DNA of 30,065 bases. Origin: Dissophora ornata (Eukaryota > Mortierellomycota > Mortierellomycetes > Mortierellales > Mortierellaceae). The notes beneath the pieces are model-generated. The model saw only the letters and a list, made by a program, of their open reading frames with translations. It ran no database searches and was not told the DNA's origin. Made by a program: the position numbers and the translations under genes. Each line of letters begins with the position of its first letter. Positions within the stretch are counted from its first letter, which is position 1. Location: assembly GCA_025201705.1 (NCBI GenBank), contig MU616876.1, positions 5,046-35,110 of the forward strand, read 5' to 3'. Of this stretch, positions 1 through 10,259 are shown one piece after another.

Positions 1-333
1 AAATAGAACGTCGCCAACAAATAGTGATACCAAATGCCTTCTTGTTAACAGAGTTGGAACGCCGTGGTTTGCAGCGTTGGCAAGCGAAGACATCACCAGT
101 TTTTTGGATTCTCGGCCATGGCGCAACCACGTTTATGTGATATGGGGTTTGCAATCGAATTTGAAGAAACAATCTAGTAGTCGCAAAGTTGTCCTGCACA
201 TCTGTTGGCAGATACAGACACGGGCATGAACATACTCAAAAACGATTGTGTATTGTGTAATCTGTATAGTAAATATCGAATCTCCCGCCTATCTTTTTTT
301 TTTTGGTGGTCCCTCCCATCTAGAAAATTGATC
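1..333. other. Sequence downstream of the chitin synthase; no gene seen
   Basis: This is the 3' flank of the chitin synthase gene and presumably includes its 3' UTR. Short open frames on both strands near 174-399 have no recognisable motif, and part of that stretch is already the last chitin synthase exon. A T/A run lies at 294-304. No neighbouring gene could be supported at the left edge. Confidence 0.5.
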
Positions 334-3300
334 TTACGATGTGCTATTGTTGAGAACGCGCTCAATCACTTCGTTGATGTAGTCCTTTCGCAAAGTTAGA
401 TCGACGCCAAAGAATGCCATCAATCGTTCACGCACTAGATATTTCATGGAGGAGAGCGACGGTTAGTTTATGTGCCCACCTCCTTATAGCGTCTCGTTTT
501 GATTTGTCAAGTTTAAACGGTTACCTTGTTTCTTCGTGATGCTCATCAGATCAGCAGTAGCGAGGACATTCTGAATCTCGTTCGAGAGCTGTTCGTCAGT
601 CGGTTGGTCTGATCCAAACATTATTCCAGTTCCCATCCCTGCCACAGTTGCGATCTGGCTTAATCCGGCACTCGCAGCTGAACCCGATCTTCCATGAGAT
701 TGGAAGCCCACATCGAATGGAACACCTACAACCGAGGATCCATGTTGGGAGCCCCCCATCATTGATCGGCTGGAATTGTCCGCAAAAGGATTCCTGCCTA
801 GCGCGCCAACCAATGTGCCACCGCTGACTCCCTGGTTTACTGGATTCATTCTATGACCAGTGTTGAACGCCGCAATGGGCGGCTGCTGAGGTGATTCACC
901 GTAAGCTTGACTGTGTGCACACACAGAGTGGCTTCCTCCTGCTACGCTCGCAGTGGCTGTGCTCCGGGCGGCCATACCGACGTTGATGATGGATCGAGGC
1001 ATAGAAGAAATGGATACCCTTCTCATATTGTCTTCCTCGTATCCCAGAGATGACTTTGAGTTCTGATTGCGGTGGGAGCGATTCTGCTGATACGACTGCA
1101 GTGCAGAGTTGCTAGGATATTGTTGCATCTGCTGCTTCTGGATTATATTCGTGTCACGATAGTATTCATGTCCAACAAGCTCTTCCTGTGACCCCGAGAT
1201 CGAGTGCCCAAGTGACAATGAATGTCCGGAGCGAGTTCCTCCGCGAACAGACCCGTCGGCAACAGATCTTGGCGATCCCGGATTTCCAGGCATCTTCTTG
1301 CCTTCAGAAGTCTTGGATCGATAAGAGACTGCAGTGCCCTTGCTCTCGCGGCTGTCGACCGAATCAATCTCCCACATCTCTTGCTCATAGACACTCCACT
1401 TTTTCATCGGGATCATCTTTTCGTTAAATGGTTCCTCGTCATCTCCGATAATTACCACCTTCTTGGCATTACCGGACTCACCTACAACCATACGAGTATT
1501 TCCCCAAGAAAAGTCGTCGAAATGCCAGAAGGAATAGACGGGGATAAAGAACGAGAAAAGAGGTATAGCCAACATATAAATAAACATCCAGCCAATGTGT
1601 TGCCACTGCCGCTTGATGATGAAAATTAACGCCTGCAGACCGTAGACTGCTCCGAGAAGGATCAACGAGATCTTTGGAAGAGTTTCCATGCCTGTCGCCA
1701 CAATGACAATGAGGTAGATGAGGTAGATAACCGACGCGGGAAGGGTCAGGGTTCCAAAGAGATCCAAAAAGACAACGAAGCGCATAGAGAAGCAGCAGAA
1801 TCCGCACATCTCGGGGAGGAACACAAGCTCGGCCAGGTTGTGAATCGTAGAGTTGATCCAGCGGCGCCGCTGCGAAAGCAAAACGCTCCAGCGATCTGGG
1901 GCGACAGTCTTGCAGGTTGCATCGGGCGTGAAAGTCATCTTGTACTGGGGAAAGTGTTTCATCATGAGAGTGGTCAGGTACCGGTCCTCTCCGAGTGACA
2001 GCAAGTTCTTCTTGTGCAAGGTGTCGACAGTGTTATCAGAGTATTCCTCAATGACCTTGCTCGAGATGATAAGCGGCAGCGACTTGACCACGGTCCGGAC
2101 GCGGTACATACAAAAGCACCCTGGCAAACAAGTGACAGAACCGAAGAGCGACTCGAAAGCCTTGGCCAAATGATGCGAGATATAGTACTCGTAAACCTGG
2201 ATCATGGTCGTCCAGCTGTTCTCCTCGTTACCCAACTGTGTCTCACCACAGAGTCCGATGATCTTGCCATCGTTGATCATACAGCTCACTAGACGGTTCA
2301 GGGCATCGGGCATCACCTCTGTATCGGCATCAACCTGAAGAATATACTCATAAAAGCTTGGGTTCACACCAATGACGTTCTTCATCTGGTGGTAGATCTC
2401 GAGCTCAAGCGGACACATAGGCGAATCGAAGTGAACCTTATTCAGGAACTTCATCAAGATCACCTGCGAATCACGTTTGCCACGGTTACCAGGCCGACTG
2501 CGTTCGCTTGGCTTGCCAACCTTGGCGACGATGATATACGGGACAACGTGGCCCTCGTGCTCGTATAGACCCGAGTAGATCTTACCCATGTTGAGCTGCT
2601 TCGATCCATCTCCAATACTCTTGAATGCAAGCGGCTCTGGGTCCACATTGGGGTCGGCGCCCAAGATGTTCAGCACGATTCTGGGGGTGGGTAGGTCGTT
2701 ACCACTGCCGATAATCATACCGTCGGCAATGATGAAGAGTAACTTGCGCTTGTCATCGTACCTCAATGCTGTGATTGAATCGATTGTCTTTCGCAGAGAA
2801 TCCTCGTCCTCGGTATAACAAGGAATCTGGATGATCACAAACTTGTCATGCTCCTCAGGGATGCGTACCGAGCCCAGTTGCAGAGCAGCCAAGAACTTGA
2901 TGGCGATGACAGAGACCAAGACAATAGATGTGCTCAACAGCATATAGTTCGTGAACTGACACTGGAACGACTTGCGGTAATCGACCTTTCCGACATAAAA
3001 AACCTGGTTTAGGCAACTCTTAGTGAGTGCGCGAGTTTGGGCATCAAGCGGAAGCTTCTTCCAGATAGCAGTAATGTCCTCGCCATTGTTATTGAAGGCC
3101 ATGTCCTCGACCGACTTGTCCAAAAAGTGCGCAGATGGCACACCCGCACCTAGTGGACCCGTGTTTCCTGGTGCATGGATCGTGTTGTAGTAGCTGGTCA
3201 AATCGTAGACACCGTTCTCCAGCACAAACCACCTCCTGTCCGTATTTGCCTGGATGTCCGCCATCTCAAAGGCCAACTCGCCTTTTTTCATAGGTAGGAG

Positions 3301-6300
3301 ACGAAGAAGGGCTACTCTCCAATACCACTGCCCTTGGTTGTTCTGTGGAGCCCAACCAATGGTTGTGTCTGAGGTCGGTGGTCCGTGGACCTGCGCACCA
3401 ATGATGGTGTTATTCGCGACCATATTCAAATTAGGACTCGTCACCAGCCCATAGCATGCAATGTTCAATTGCAGTGGGAAGTAGTCGGTGACATCTGTGC
3501 CAGCAAATGGCAACATGTAAGCCATGTCCGACGGGTACGATGCATGTCCGTTCGAGTGGTCGCTTTTCGCAAACTTGGTGATGTCGTAGACCTTTCCTCG
3601 GAGCGAGACGAAAAAGTCATCTGGAGCCGCATGGTACCCGACCTCCTTAGAGGAGAATAAGTTCTCGGCCCCTGGGCACATGATTTTACCGAAGCCGGTG
3701 ATTACAAAAATGATAGCTGCAGACATGAAGAAGATGATACAGCAAAGCGCGACCTTTTCACGCCACGCCATACGAACATCTTCGCGCTTCATCTTGCCGC
3801 AGCTCGAGAGCATGAACGAGGGAATCCACCAAGTCATGCACCAGGTAAAGAAAACCCAAAGCTTGCGAGCGCGCGTTGTTGGCACCACCTCGACCGGTTC
3901 TGCCTGCTGCAGCTTTTCAATGGAAGCACCTTGGCCTTTAACACCATGAAATCCGTCACCTCGTCCGCCTCTTCCCCCGCCGGCAGTGTCGCCGTTGACT
4001 CTCTTCCCGGAGGCCCTTGAAAGCCCTCGCCTTAGGGCACTCATGGCGGGCAGTGTTGCCATACCGTAGTCGCTCATAAGGTCATCCTCCTTTTCACCAG
4101 AGTCCGAAAAAATATCATCGTCGAGACCCTCTGCTTCCGAGACTGCATCATCGCTGGCTCCCTTACCCATCGCCAAGGTTAGTAATCTGTCCGTACTAGA
4201 AAAGGCCGAGTTGAGTTTGTTGTGGTCCCCGCCCAGCAGATCATCCCCGTCTGCGCCATCGATCGTGGCCAGCTCCCCAGGTCCTGTAAGACCTCTAGCC
4301 CTGGCCTTGGCAAGCTCTGCCTGCGCAACGGCTGAAGCCTGGGACTTCTTCTCCTGCAGGCGCTCTTCCTTCTCAATCGCACGCAAGTCGTCCTCAAGTT
4401 CCTTCCAGACTTCCTCTGCTAGCCACACAGAAGTGTTACCGAGCGCAAACTTAGGGCCTGCCTGGCCATCAGGAGCGCTCCAACCTCGACCAGGTGCATT
4501 TGCTACATCCAGACACTGAGATTTCTCAGTCGTTGTGCTTCTATCCAAGTTGAGGCTCGAAACCAGGACCGTCCGCCCATAACGAGCGAGGAATTCTCCG
4601 AATGAGTACGACATCATGTACTCAGTTCTCTTGCGGTTTGCAATATCTGGTAGGAGGAATGCGTTCACCTGTGTCCGCAGCTTCTTAGTATCCACAGCAA
4701 TGCTTGACTGCACATCGTTGGGCTTCAGGCAGATCATGTGCCAAAGTGTCGTCTCGTCCATAGTTTGGACTAGTTCATGCAAGGTCGTGAACACTTGCGA
4801 TAGTACCGTACTCACAGACAAGGAATCTTCCTCCATCTGCCGTGCTTGCATCATGGCATTCAAAACACTCTGCTGTTGCTGTTGCTGCTGGTTCTCAGCA
4901 GTCTTGGCTCCATGCTGGCTGCGACGAGAAGCCAAATAAGAGCCAGCAGCGCCCCCGTGACGTGAAGGCTGTCGCTTAGGTCTGGTCTGAAGCTGGGCCT
5001 TGACAATCGTCTTTTCGAACTTTGGATGTCTCTCAACAGAGATAGCACCAGCAGAGTCGGTCGAGAAGAGATCGACGATAAACTTGTTAGCCGAATTTCT
5101 GAGCAGGACAATAAAATCGGGCGAGATCTGGTCTAGATTTTTTTCCAGAAAGTCGTCGACGGAATACTCGACCTTGCCAGTGAAGTGCTGAACCGCAAAA
5201 TAGTTGGACGACGTTCGATTCGTGGTAAATATCGACTGAGCTTGTGTGTCACCCCGAAGCTGTAGTGTGGCCTTGTGGAGACAGTCGGCGTCAGTTGCGG
5301 ATCCTTGGCTGTAGAGTGTGCTGGAGTCATCCATGATACGAATGAGTCCACCGCCGACGACTGAGTTTGAGGATTGAATCTGCTCCTTTTGCTGTGCTTG
5401 GTTGCGGATCGAATAAGGATTGGGTTTAGTTGAGCTGCTATTACTCTGTAAAGCCGACGGCTTTGTCGACAAAGGGATCGGCTGGTCGTCAATGTACTGT
5501 TTCCCCACGAGGAACTGCAAGCAACTGTCATCAAACACAGAATGTGAAGGTGTGTTTGGCTGGCTATTCGAAGTGTTGTGAGTATTGACTCGTTGCATCG
5601 GACCTGGTAATAGGATGCCATCTTGTATTTGCAGTTTGTTGAAACCAGCAGTGTCGTCCAACATCCTTCTACCAACGAACCCATGAAGGAGCTCGTTCGC
5701 AAAATTGACTGAGAACTGCTCAAAATTCGCAAGGTGGATTGAAGATGAACCGGACGCTTCAGACAGCCCAATTTGGTCCAGAATGGCTACGAAGTTAGCT
5801 GGATCAGAGTGACAAAGTGTTCTGTTGATTTGTTCGACCAGGTACCCGAAAAGAGCCATGTAGAGTGCTCGCGCTAAGGAGTCTCGGTGGGCAGATGAAC
5901 CTTGGCTATTCAGCACCACCGTGCAAAGATCTCGGCGGATCAGCTTGGATTTATATGTCAGGGCTAACAGTAACTTGTCTGCGGAGTGGCGAAAGGTGTT
6001 GGTAAATATTTTTAGTTAGAACGTGAAAGCCTTCGAGTGATCCGTGTTCAAATGTCTTGGGTTACTCACCACTGGGAACACCGAGGATGTCAGCAATAAA
6101 GTCCAAGACCTCTGGATTTCTGACAACAGCAGCTTCTTGGAGTGCGCTTTGCTTACTAGCAGAGACGGGGTCCGTGAATTGCAAATTGCCAAGATGCAAT
6201 ATTGCAGCCAGAAGTCTCCAGACATGCTGCGTTTGTCGCGGTCTGAATCCACAAGCTGCCATTGCACTCTTCAAATTTTCAAATCCAAGGTTGTCATCCA

Positions 6301-7488
6301 TACCCATCCCTGCCGAAACCGAGGCAGATGCAGCATTGCCAAATGCACCGCCAGTTGTGCTACTGATACCAGTACCCATGCCGACAGACCCATAGCCAGC
6401 ATGTCCATGTCCGCCGAGAGTATCCTGACGGGCCAAGCGGGACTGACTAATGTAGGTGAATGTCTGCTGTAGTTGAAGCTGAGACTTTTCCTGATCCGAG
6501 AACGAGCTCTGTCCGGCTTGGAGGAGATAGTAAAAGACGTGGAACGTCCGCTCATCCTGAGGAATCTTTGTCAATCTGGAAGTGTTCAAGAGATAACACA
6601 AAGTCTTTCCGCCGAGGACGCGACCTCGTTCGTTGAACTGTCGCATGCGAGCAGCACACAGTGAAAGGCACACAAATATAAGTAAGCCAGATATTTCCGT
6701 TGAACTGAGATTGACAATGGAAATTTTCTTCTCTATTTTTTTACCTGGATCTCGAGAAACTTTGAAAACATGCTCGCGTTGTTGTTCTCTCTGGTGTAGC
6801 AACACCCGAACGCGTCTAGGACCTGCTGGGCCTGCTGTAACTGAGTTGCTACACGGGCTTCTTTTTTGGTGTGCACAGCCAATCGACACAGCTGGGACAT
6901 TAGATGCGAAGCACCTACCGTCTTGCCTGAACCAGAAACGCCACTGCGGGAAATAGTGCGTTAATATAAACAGCGTCTGCCATGGTAACAATGAATAGAT
7001 TTCGGTTTCACTTGCCTCATTACGACAGTTTGATCTTGGCCAGTTCGTCTCAAATGGAGATAAATCTTTCCAGCAAGTTCATACGGATGCGGTGCTATGC
7101 TGCTCGACCCATTCAGACTGTTGTGTTGACTATGCTGGTCCCCACTCTTGTCCTTTGGTTTGTGTGAGCGACTCTTTTGAAACGGATCTAATGGTGACAA
7201 GGTTGTCGGTGATAGATTGTGCTGTTGTTGTTGGTCCTCCAGAGCGCTGCCAGAGGAAGACTCGACTCCAATGTTCCGATAGCACCAATCGGCATACTGC
7301 TCTGCATTGGCGTCATTGAGGATGGAGAGAACCTCATACGGGTTGACGGCGACTAACGTCGAGGCATTGATTCGAGTATAGGGCAGTTTTTGTTTCCAGC
7401 GTGAGGAAATGTTGTGAACAATAGCATCGTCTGAGGTCGAGCCAAGGTGTGTGAGGTCTGGGGAGGTATAATCGGATTGGAACGGCAT
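334..7488 (-). CDS. Chitin synthase with N-terminal myosin-like motor domain (class V/VII type)
   Basis: Exons (complement): 7488-7016, 6943-6745, 6637-6070, 5978-525, 434-334; 2264 aa. The protein makes chitin from UDP-GlcNAc at the plasma membrane of growing tips. The myosin-like head spans residues 1 to about 880, with P-loop GVSGSGKT at 159-166 and motor motifs such as FNERGR and SFGEFLARYG. Two membrane segments follow (about 1116-1180), then a cytochrome b5-like domain (about 1197-1250). The glycosyltransferase domain has a membrane segment near 1425-1446, VDADTEV near 1628, GEDR near 1740 and QRRRW at 1783-1787. More membrane segments and WGNTR follow. After a low-complexity tail comes a DEK_C domain (about 2207-2259) split by the last intron; the 32-residue final exon completes it. 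The first intron must use a GC donor to give the P-loop. The start at 7488 is the first ATG of the open first exon. The family is clear; the exact class (V or VII) is not settled. Confidence 0.93.
435..524 (-). other. Last chitin synthase intron; hides the true C-terminus
   Basis: Donor CAAG|GTAACC and acceptor ATCTAG|TGCGTG on the minus strand. Reading through it stops at 484 and leaves a half DEK_C domain. Splicing (phase 1) adds a 101-nt exon encoding VRERLMAFFGVDLTLRKDYI and onwards, which completes the domain as in other myosin-chitin synthases, and ends at TAA 334-336. Confidence 0.88.
6944..7015 (-). other. GC-AG intron in the chitin synthase, just before the P-loop
   Basis: The minus strand reads ATGAG|GCAAGTG at the donor and CCCGCAG|TGGCG at the acceptor. 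Joining AG with T gives serine, followed directly by GVSGSGKT. A GT lies 4 bases further in (CAA|GTGAAA), but using it shifts the frame and destroys the P-loop, so GC is the productive donor. The motif GCAAGT is the usual strong GC-donor consensus. Confidence 0.85.
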
Positions 7489-7693
7489 GGCTGGCAGACA
7501 GTGAAGAATGTAGTATTAAGCGAGGAATAAAAACTACAAAGACGAAGATAATGAGGCTTTGAAGGAGTAAGAGAGCTACGAGATTTAAGCTTCTATTGCT
7601 CAATGATTCTGAGGATGCCTACTAAGGACCCGCTAGTTATTCGCATCCAGAGTTCTTATCTCAAAAGGAAACGGGGGCGGAAAATAAAGTACC

Positions 7694-7717
7694 TGAATGC
7701 GTGAATGCGTGAATGCG
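7694..7717. repeat. 8-bp tandem repeat (TGAATGCG x3)
   Basis: Three perfect head-to-tail copies of an 8-bp unit upstream of the chitin synthase start. This is probably a simple microsatellite; no function can be read from it. Confidence 0.8.
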
Positions 7718-9375
7718 TGATGGGATGTCTCTGGGTTGCTTTCTACGCCAGGTCTCTCGTCTCTTCAGATCAGCGAGAAGGAGCAAAGGGAATGTGTAGA
7801 CGTTGGTCGGATCGGTGTCGTGATCACAGGGTTGGGTCTGTTATAAAAGAGGCACCGACAACAGGAAGGAAGGGGCGGATATTGCAAAAGAAAGGCCAAT
7901 GGTGGCGGACTGGCGACGAGTAGGGCAATGTAGGTAGAATACCTTTGGAGCAAATAGAAGGAAAGCAGGAAGGTAAACAGAAGGGTAGGCAGCTGGAAGA
8001 TTAGTTGGTGAGCGATGAGAGGGAATAGGTGGACGGCAAAGACTACAGATGAAAGGGTAAAAAGATTTAAAAGCCCTTCAGCGACGAGGACGTGGAATGA
8101 TGGAAGCAAGAACAGCAGCAACAAAAATAATGACCATGGATCATTCAACGAGTCTTTGAGAGGCTGCATCGAATAGTAAAACGATAGAGAAGCACCAGAC
8201 TCCTAATGTAAGGAGGGGAGCACACAAATAGAGGGATGGGATAGGCGTATGCCCAAGGAGAGACGAGGGAACCATTCAGGCCCGGCTGTCTAGCACGACC
8301 TCTCTCTCTTTTCGCGCACATGGATCTAGGGTCAGGACAAAAGGGAGATGGCTGCGGACACCTCTGCCCTCGCCTACTATCTATTGTACTAGCATGCGAT
8401 ACTATTTTATTAGTAACCCAAGTGTATTGCGATTGAGATAGTGCAGCTGCTCGAATCGCGTTGCGTTACGCTTCTCTCATTCGAGGGTAGCACCATCAAG
8501 CAACATGCACAAAATGGCTGCAGAAAACATCAACTAACTGATTTGTGGGTCCACAGGCAGGGCTTTAGAGCACCACGGCACCGTGGGCTTTGCATGCAGG
8601 AAAGGGGTGGACGTTCACCATTCACGGGGCAACAAGACGTCCGTGATATGAATATTTATATAACACGCAGCAAGGAGACTGAAAAATAAACATCTGTGGC
8701 CCATGTCCACGATTGCGTATCTTTGCCATCCCGTCCCCACCCTCCTTGAATGTTGCTCGCCCTCTCGTCAGAGAAGGAGATTGACTATTGATATCCAAGG
8801 GAGAAAAGAAAGGGCGAGATTGCACGTCGCAGGTGAATAAAAGAGTCCCACTCAGGATCCCAACGTTGGTGTTGTCCTTGGAAACATGAAAAAGGGGACA
8901 GTAGGCGAGTCTAAAAAGGAGAGTCTCAGGAGACAGACTCATGGAGAGAGACACAGAAGATACGGATGACGGGTATTTCATCAATGGCCAACAGGCTCTG
9001 AGACTGTGGTTTAGGACTCATCTCCAGGACAGAGCGAGGACAGCGACAGGGGCTCAAGAGGGGTGCTGGAGTGTGGTCCAGGAGAGAGTCCTGCGTGGGC
9101 CGAGAGACGACAGAGAACGAGAGCGGTGCGCCGATGGAATCTCTTGTGGCGAGTGGCAGGCGTGTAACAAGGTGTGTGGATGTCAGATTGTTGCGCGTCA
9201 ACAATCGCGTTGTGCTTGTCAGCCGTCTCTCATTGGCCAGTTGTGGCAAGGCTGATTCACAGTCTACCTGACTACGGCTCCGACACGAAAGCTTGATTCC
9301 ACATTCGACTCAGCAAAGCTGTTCCCATCGTTGCCTCCATCAGCATCGAATCCCCCTCGCCTGTCCACGCCGAAC

Positions 9376-9430
9376 TCTCTTTCTCTCTCTCTTTCTCTTT
9401 CTCTCTTTCTCTCTCTCTCTCTTTCTCTCC
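9376..9430. repeat. CT-rich microsatellite (TCTCTTTCTC-type)
   Basis: An almost pure pyrimidine run on the plus strand, built of CT dinucleotides interrupted by extra T. It produces the Arg/Glu/Lys-rich and Leu/Ser/Phe-rich spurious frames on the two strands. Pyrimidine runs of this type are common near fungal promoters, so a promoter role is possible but not shown. Confidence 0.85.
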
Positions 9431-10259
9431 CGACGGACACGTTGCATTGATTCCCATGGAGTCACAGGTCGATGGCAAGGCAACAATCGACACAAACACC
9501 ATCGAGCGAGATCGTCGTTTTTGTTTTCTTTTTCCTTTACGCGTCTGTCGCTAATTCGCCGCCGAACTGTGGCTCTTCTTGCTTTCCTGTCGTTCATAGA
9601 AAAGGAACGAGTGACTCTGTACCTGCACTCTCTCCATTCGTGGTCGGGCCATGAACTGGAGCAGCTCAGGGTCATGATAGAGTACGCCTTAGCCAGTGAC
9701 TGTTGACGCAACTCAAGTGCCTGCTGCAGTATATGTTGACAGTACCTTGCTTTTGTCTGCTTGTAACTATCCATAGTCAGATTGCAAGGCAAAACGTTTC
9801 CTCAATCAAATACGACCACATCAACCTGGTAAGTTAAGCTGGTTAACCCAATAGCAATCGAGGCGACCATACAAACCTGCACACGGATTGTGGCACTGGA
9901 AAAAAGGACGATATCTGGTGATTGGGACGAGGACGATGCTTCCACTCTTGAATAAAATCGGCCATGACCCGAATCTGACGATGTAGTTGACGAAACTTCA
10001 TTCACTTACTCTTTTTATTAGGTTTTCACTGTATTAGGAAACGACCCCGAACTGCAACATCAGGCGTAGGTTTATCTACTTATCCTTGATGGATCACACG
10101 CACGGACACAATACAGACACAAGTATCAAACTAATCCTGTCAATCTCATGGACTTGCTATAGACTGGATGCTCTAAAGGAGCTGCTTGAAAAAAATGTAG
10201 GGGTTGTCGCTGACATGGCCACTTTCAGATTGCGGAACGAATAATACCACACCAGAAAA

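Larger units (their letters stand above)
7489..10259. promoter_or_regulatory. Long divergent intergenic region (chitin synthase / KH-like gene)
   Basis: This 2.77 kb stretch separates two divergent starts (7488 minus, 10260 plus), so it should hold both promoters and 5' UTRs. It contains a TGAATGCG tandem repeat (three units from 7694), a CT-rich microsatellite near 9376-9430, and scattered purine/pyrimidine-skewed stretches. Open frames here (for example minus 7765-8169, hydrophobic, and 9340-9792, Arg/Lys/Glu-rich from the CT tract) look like compositional by-products. I see no tRNA, conserved domain or convincing exon chain. A long 5' UTR or upstream exon of the plus-strand gene could begin here. 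Confidence 0.5.

Noticed and set aside
484..524. TAA stop at 484-486 as the end of the chitin synthase
   Set aside because: A GTAACC donor at 524 and a TAG acceptor at 435 lead to a small exon that completes the DEK_C domain; the frame after the donor encodes nothing conserved.
6062..6991. 309-residue minus-strand frame as a separate gene
   Set aside because: It is a mixture of shifted frame, intron and the true third chitin synthase exon; only 6637-6070 belongs to the gene in that frame.
7765..8169. Hydrophobic 134-residue minus-strand frame
   Set aside because: Leu/Phe/Pro composition follows the purine-rich plus strand. It has no family motif, and it sits in the expected promoter/5' UTR of the chitin synthase.
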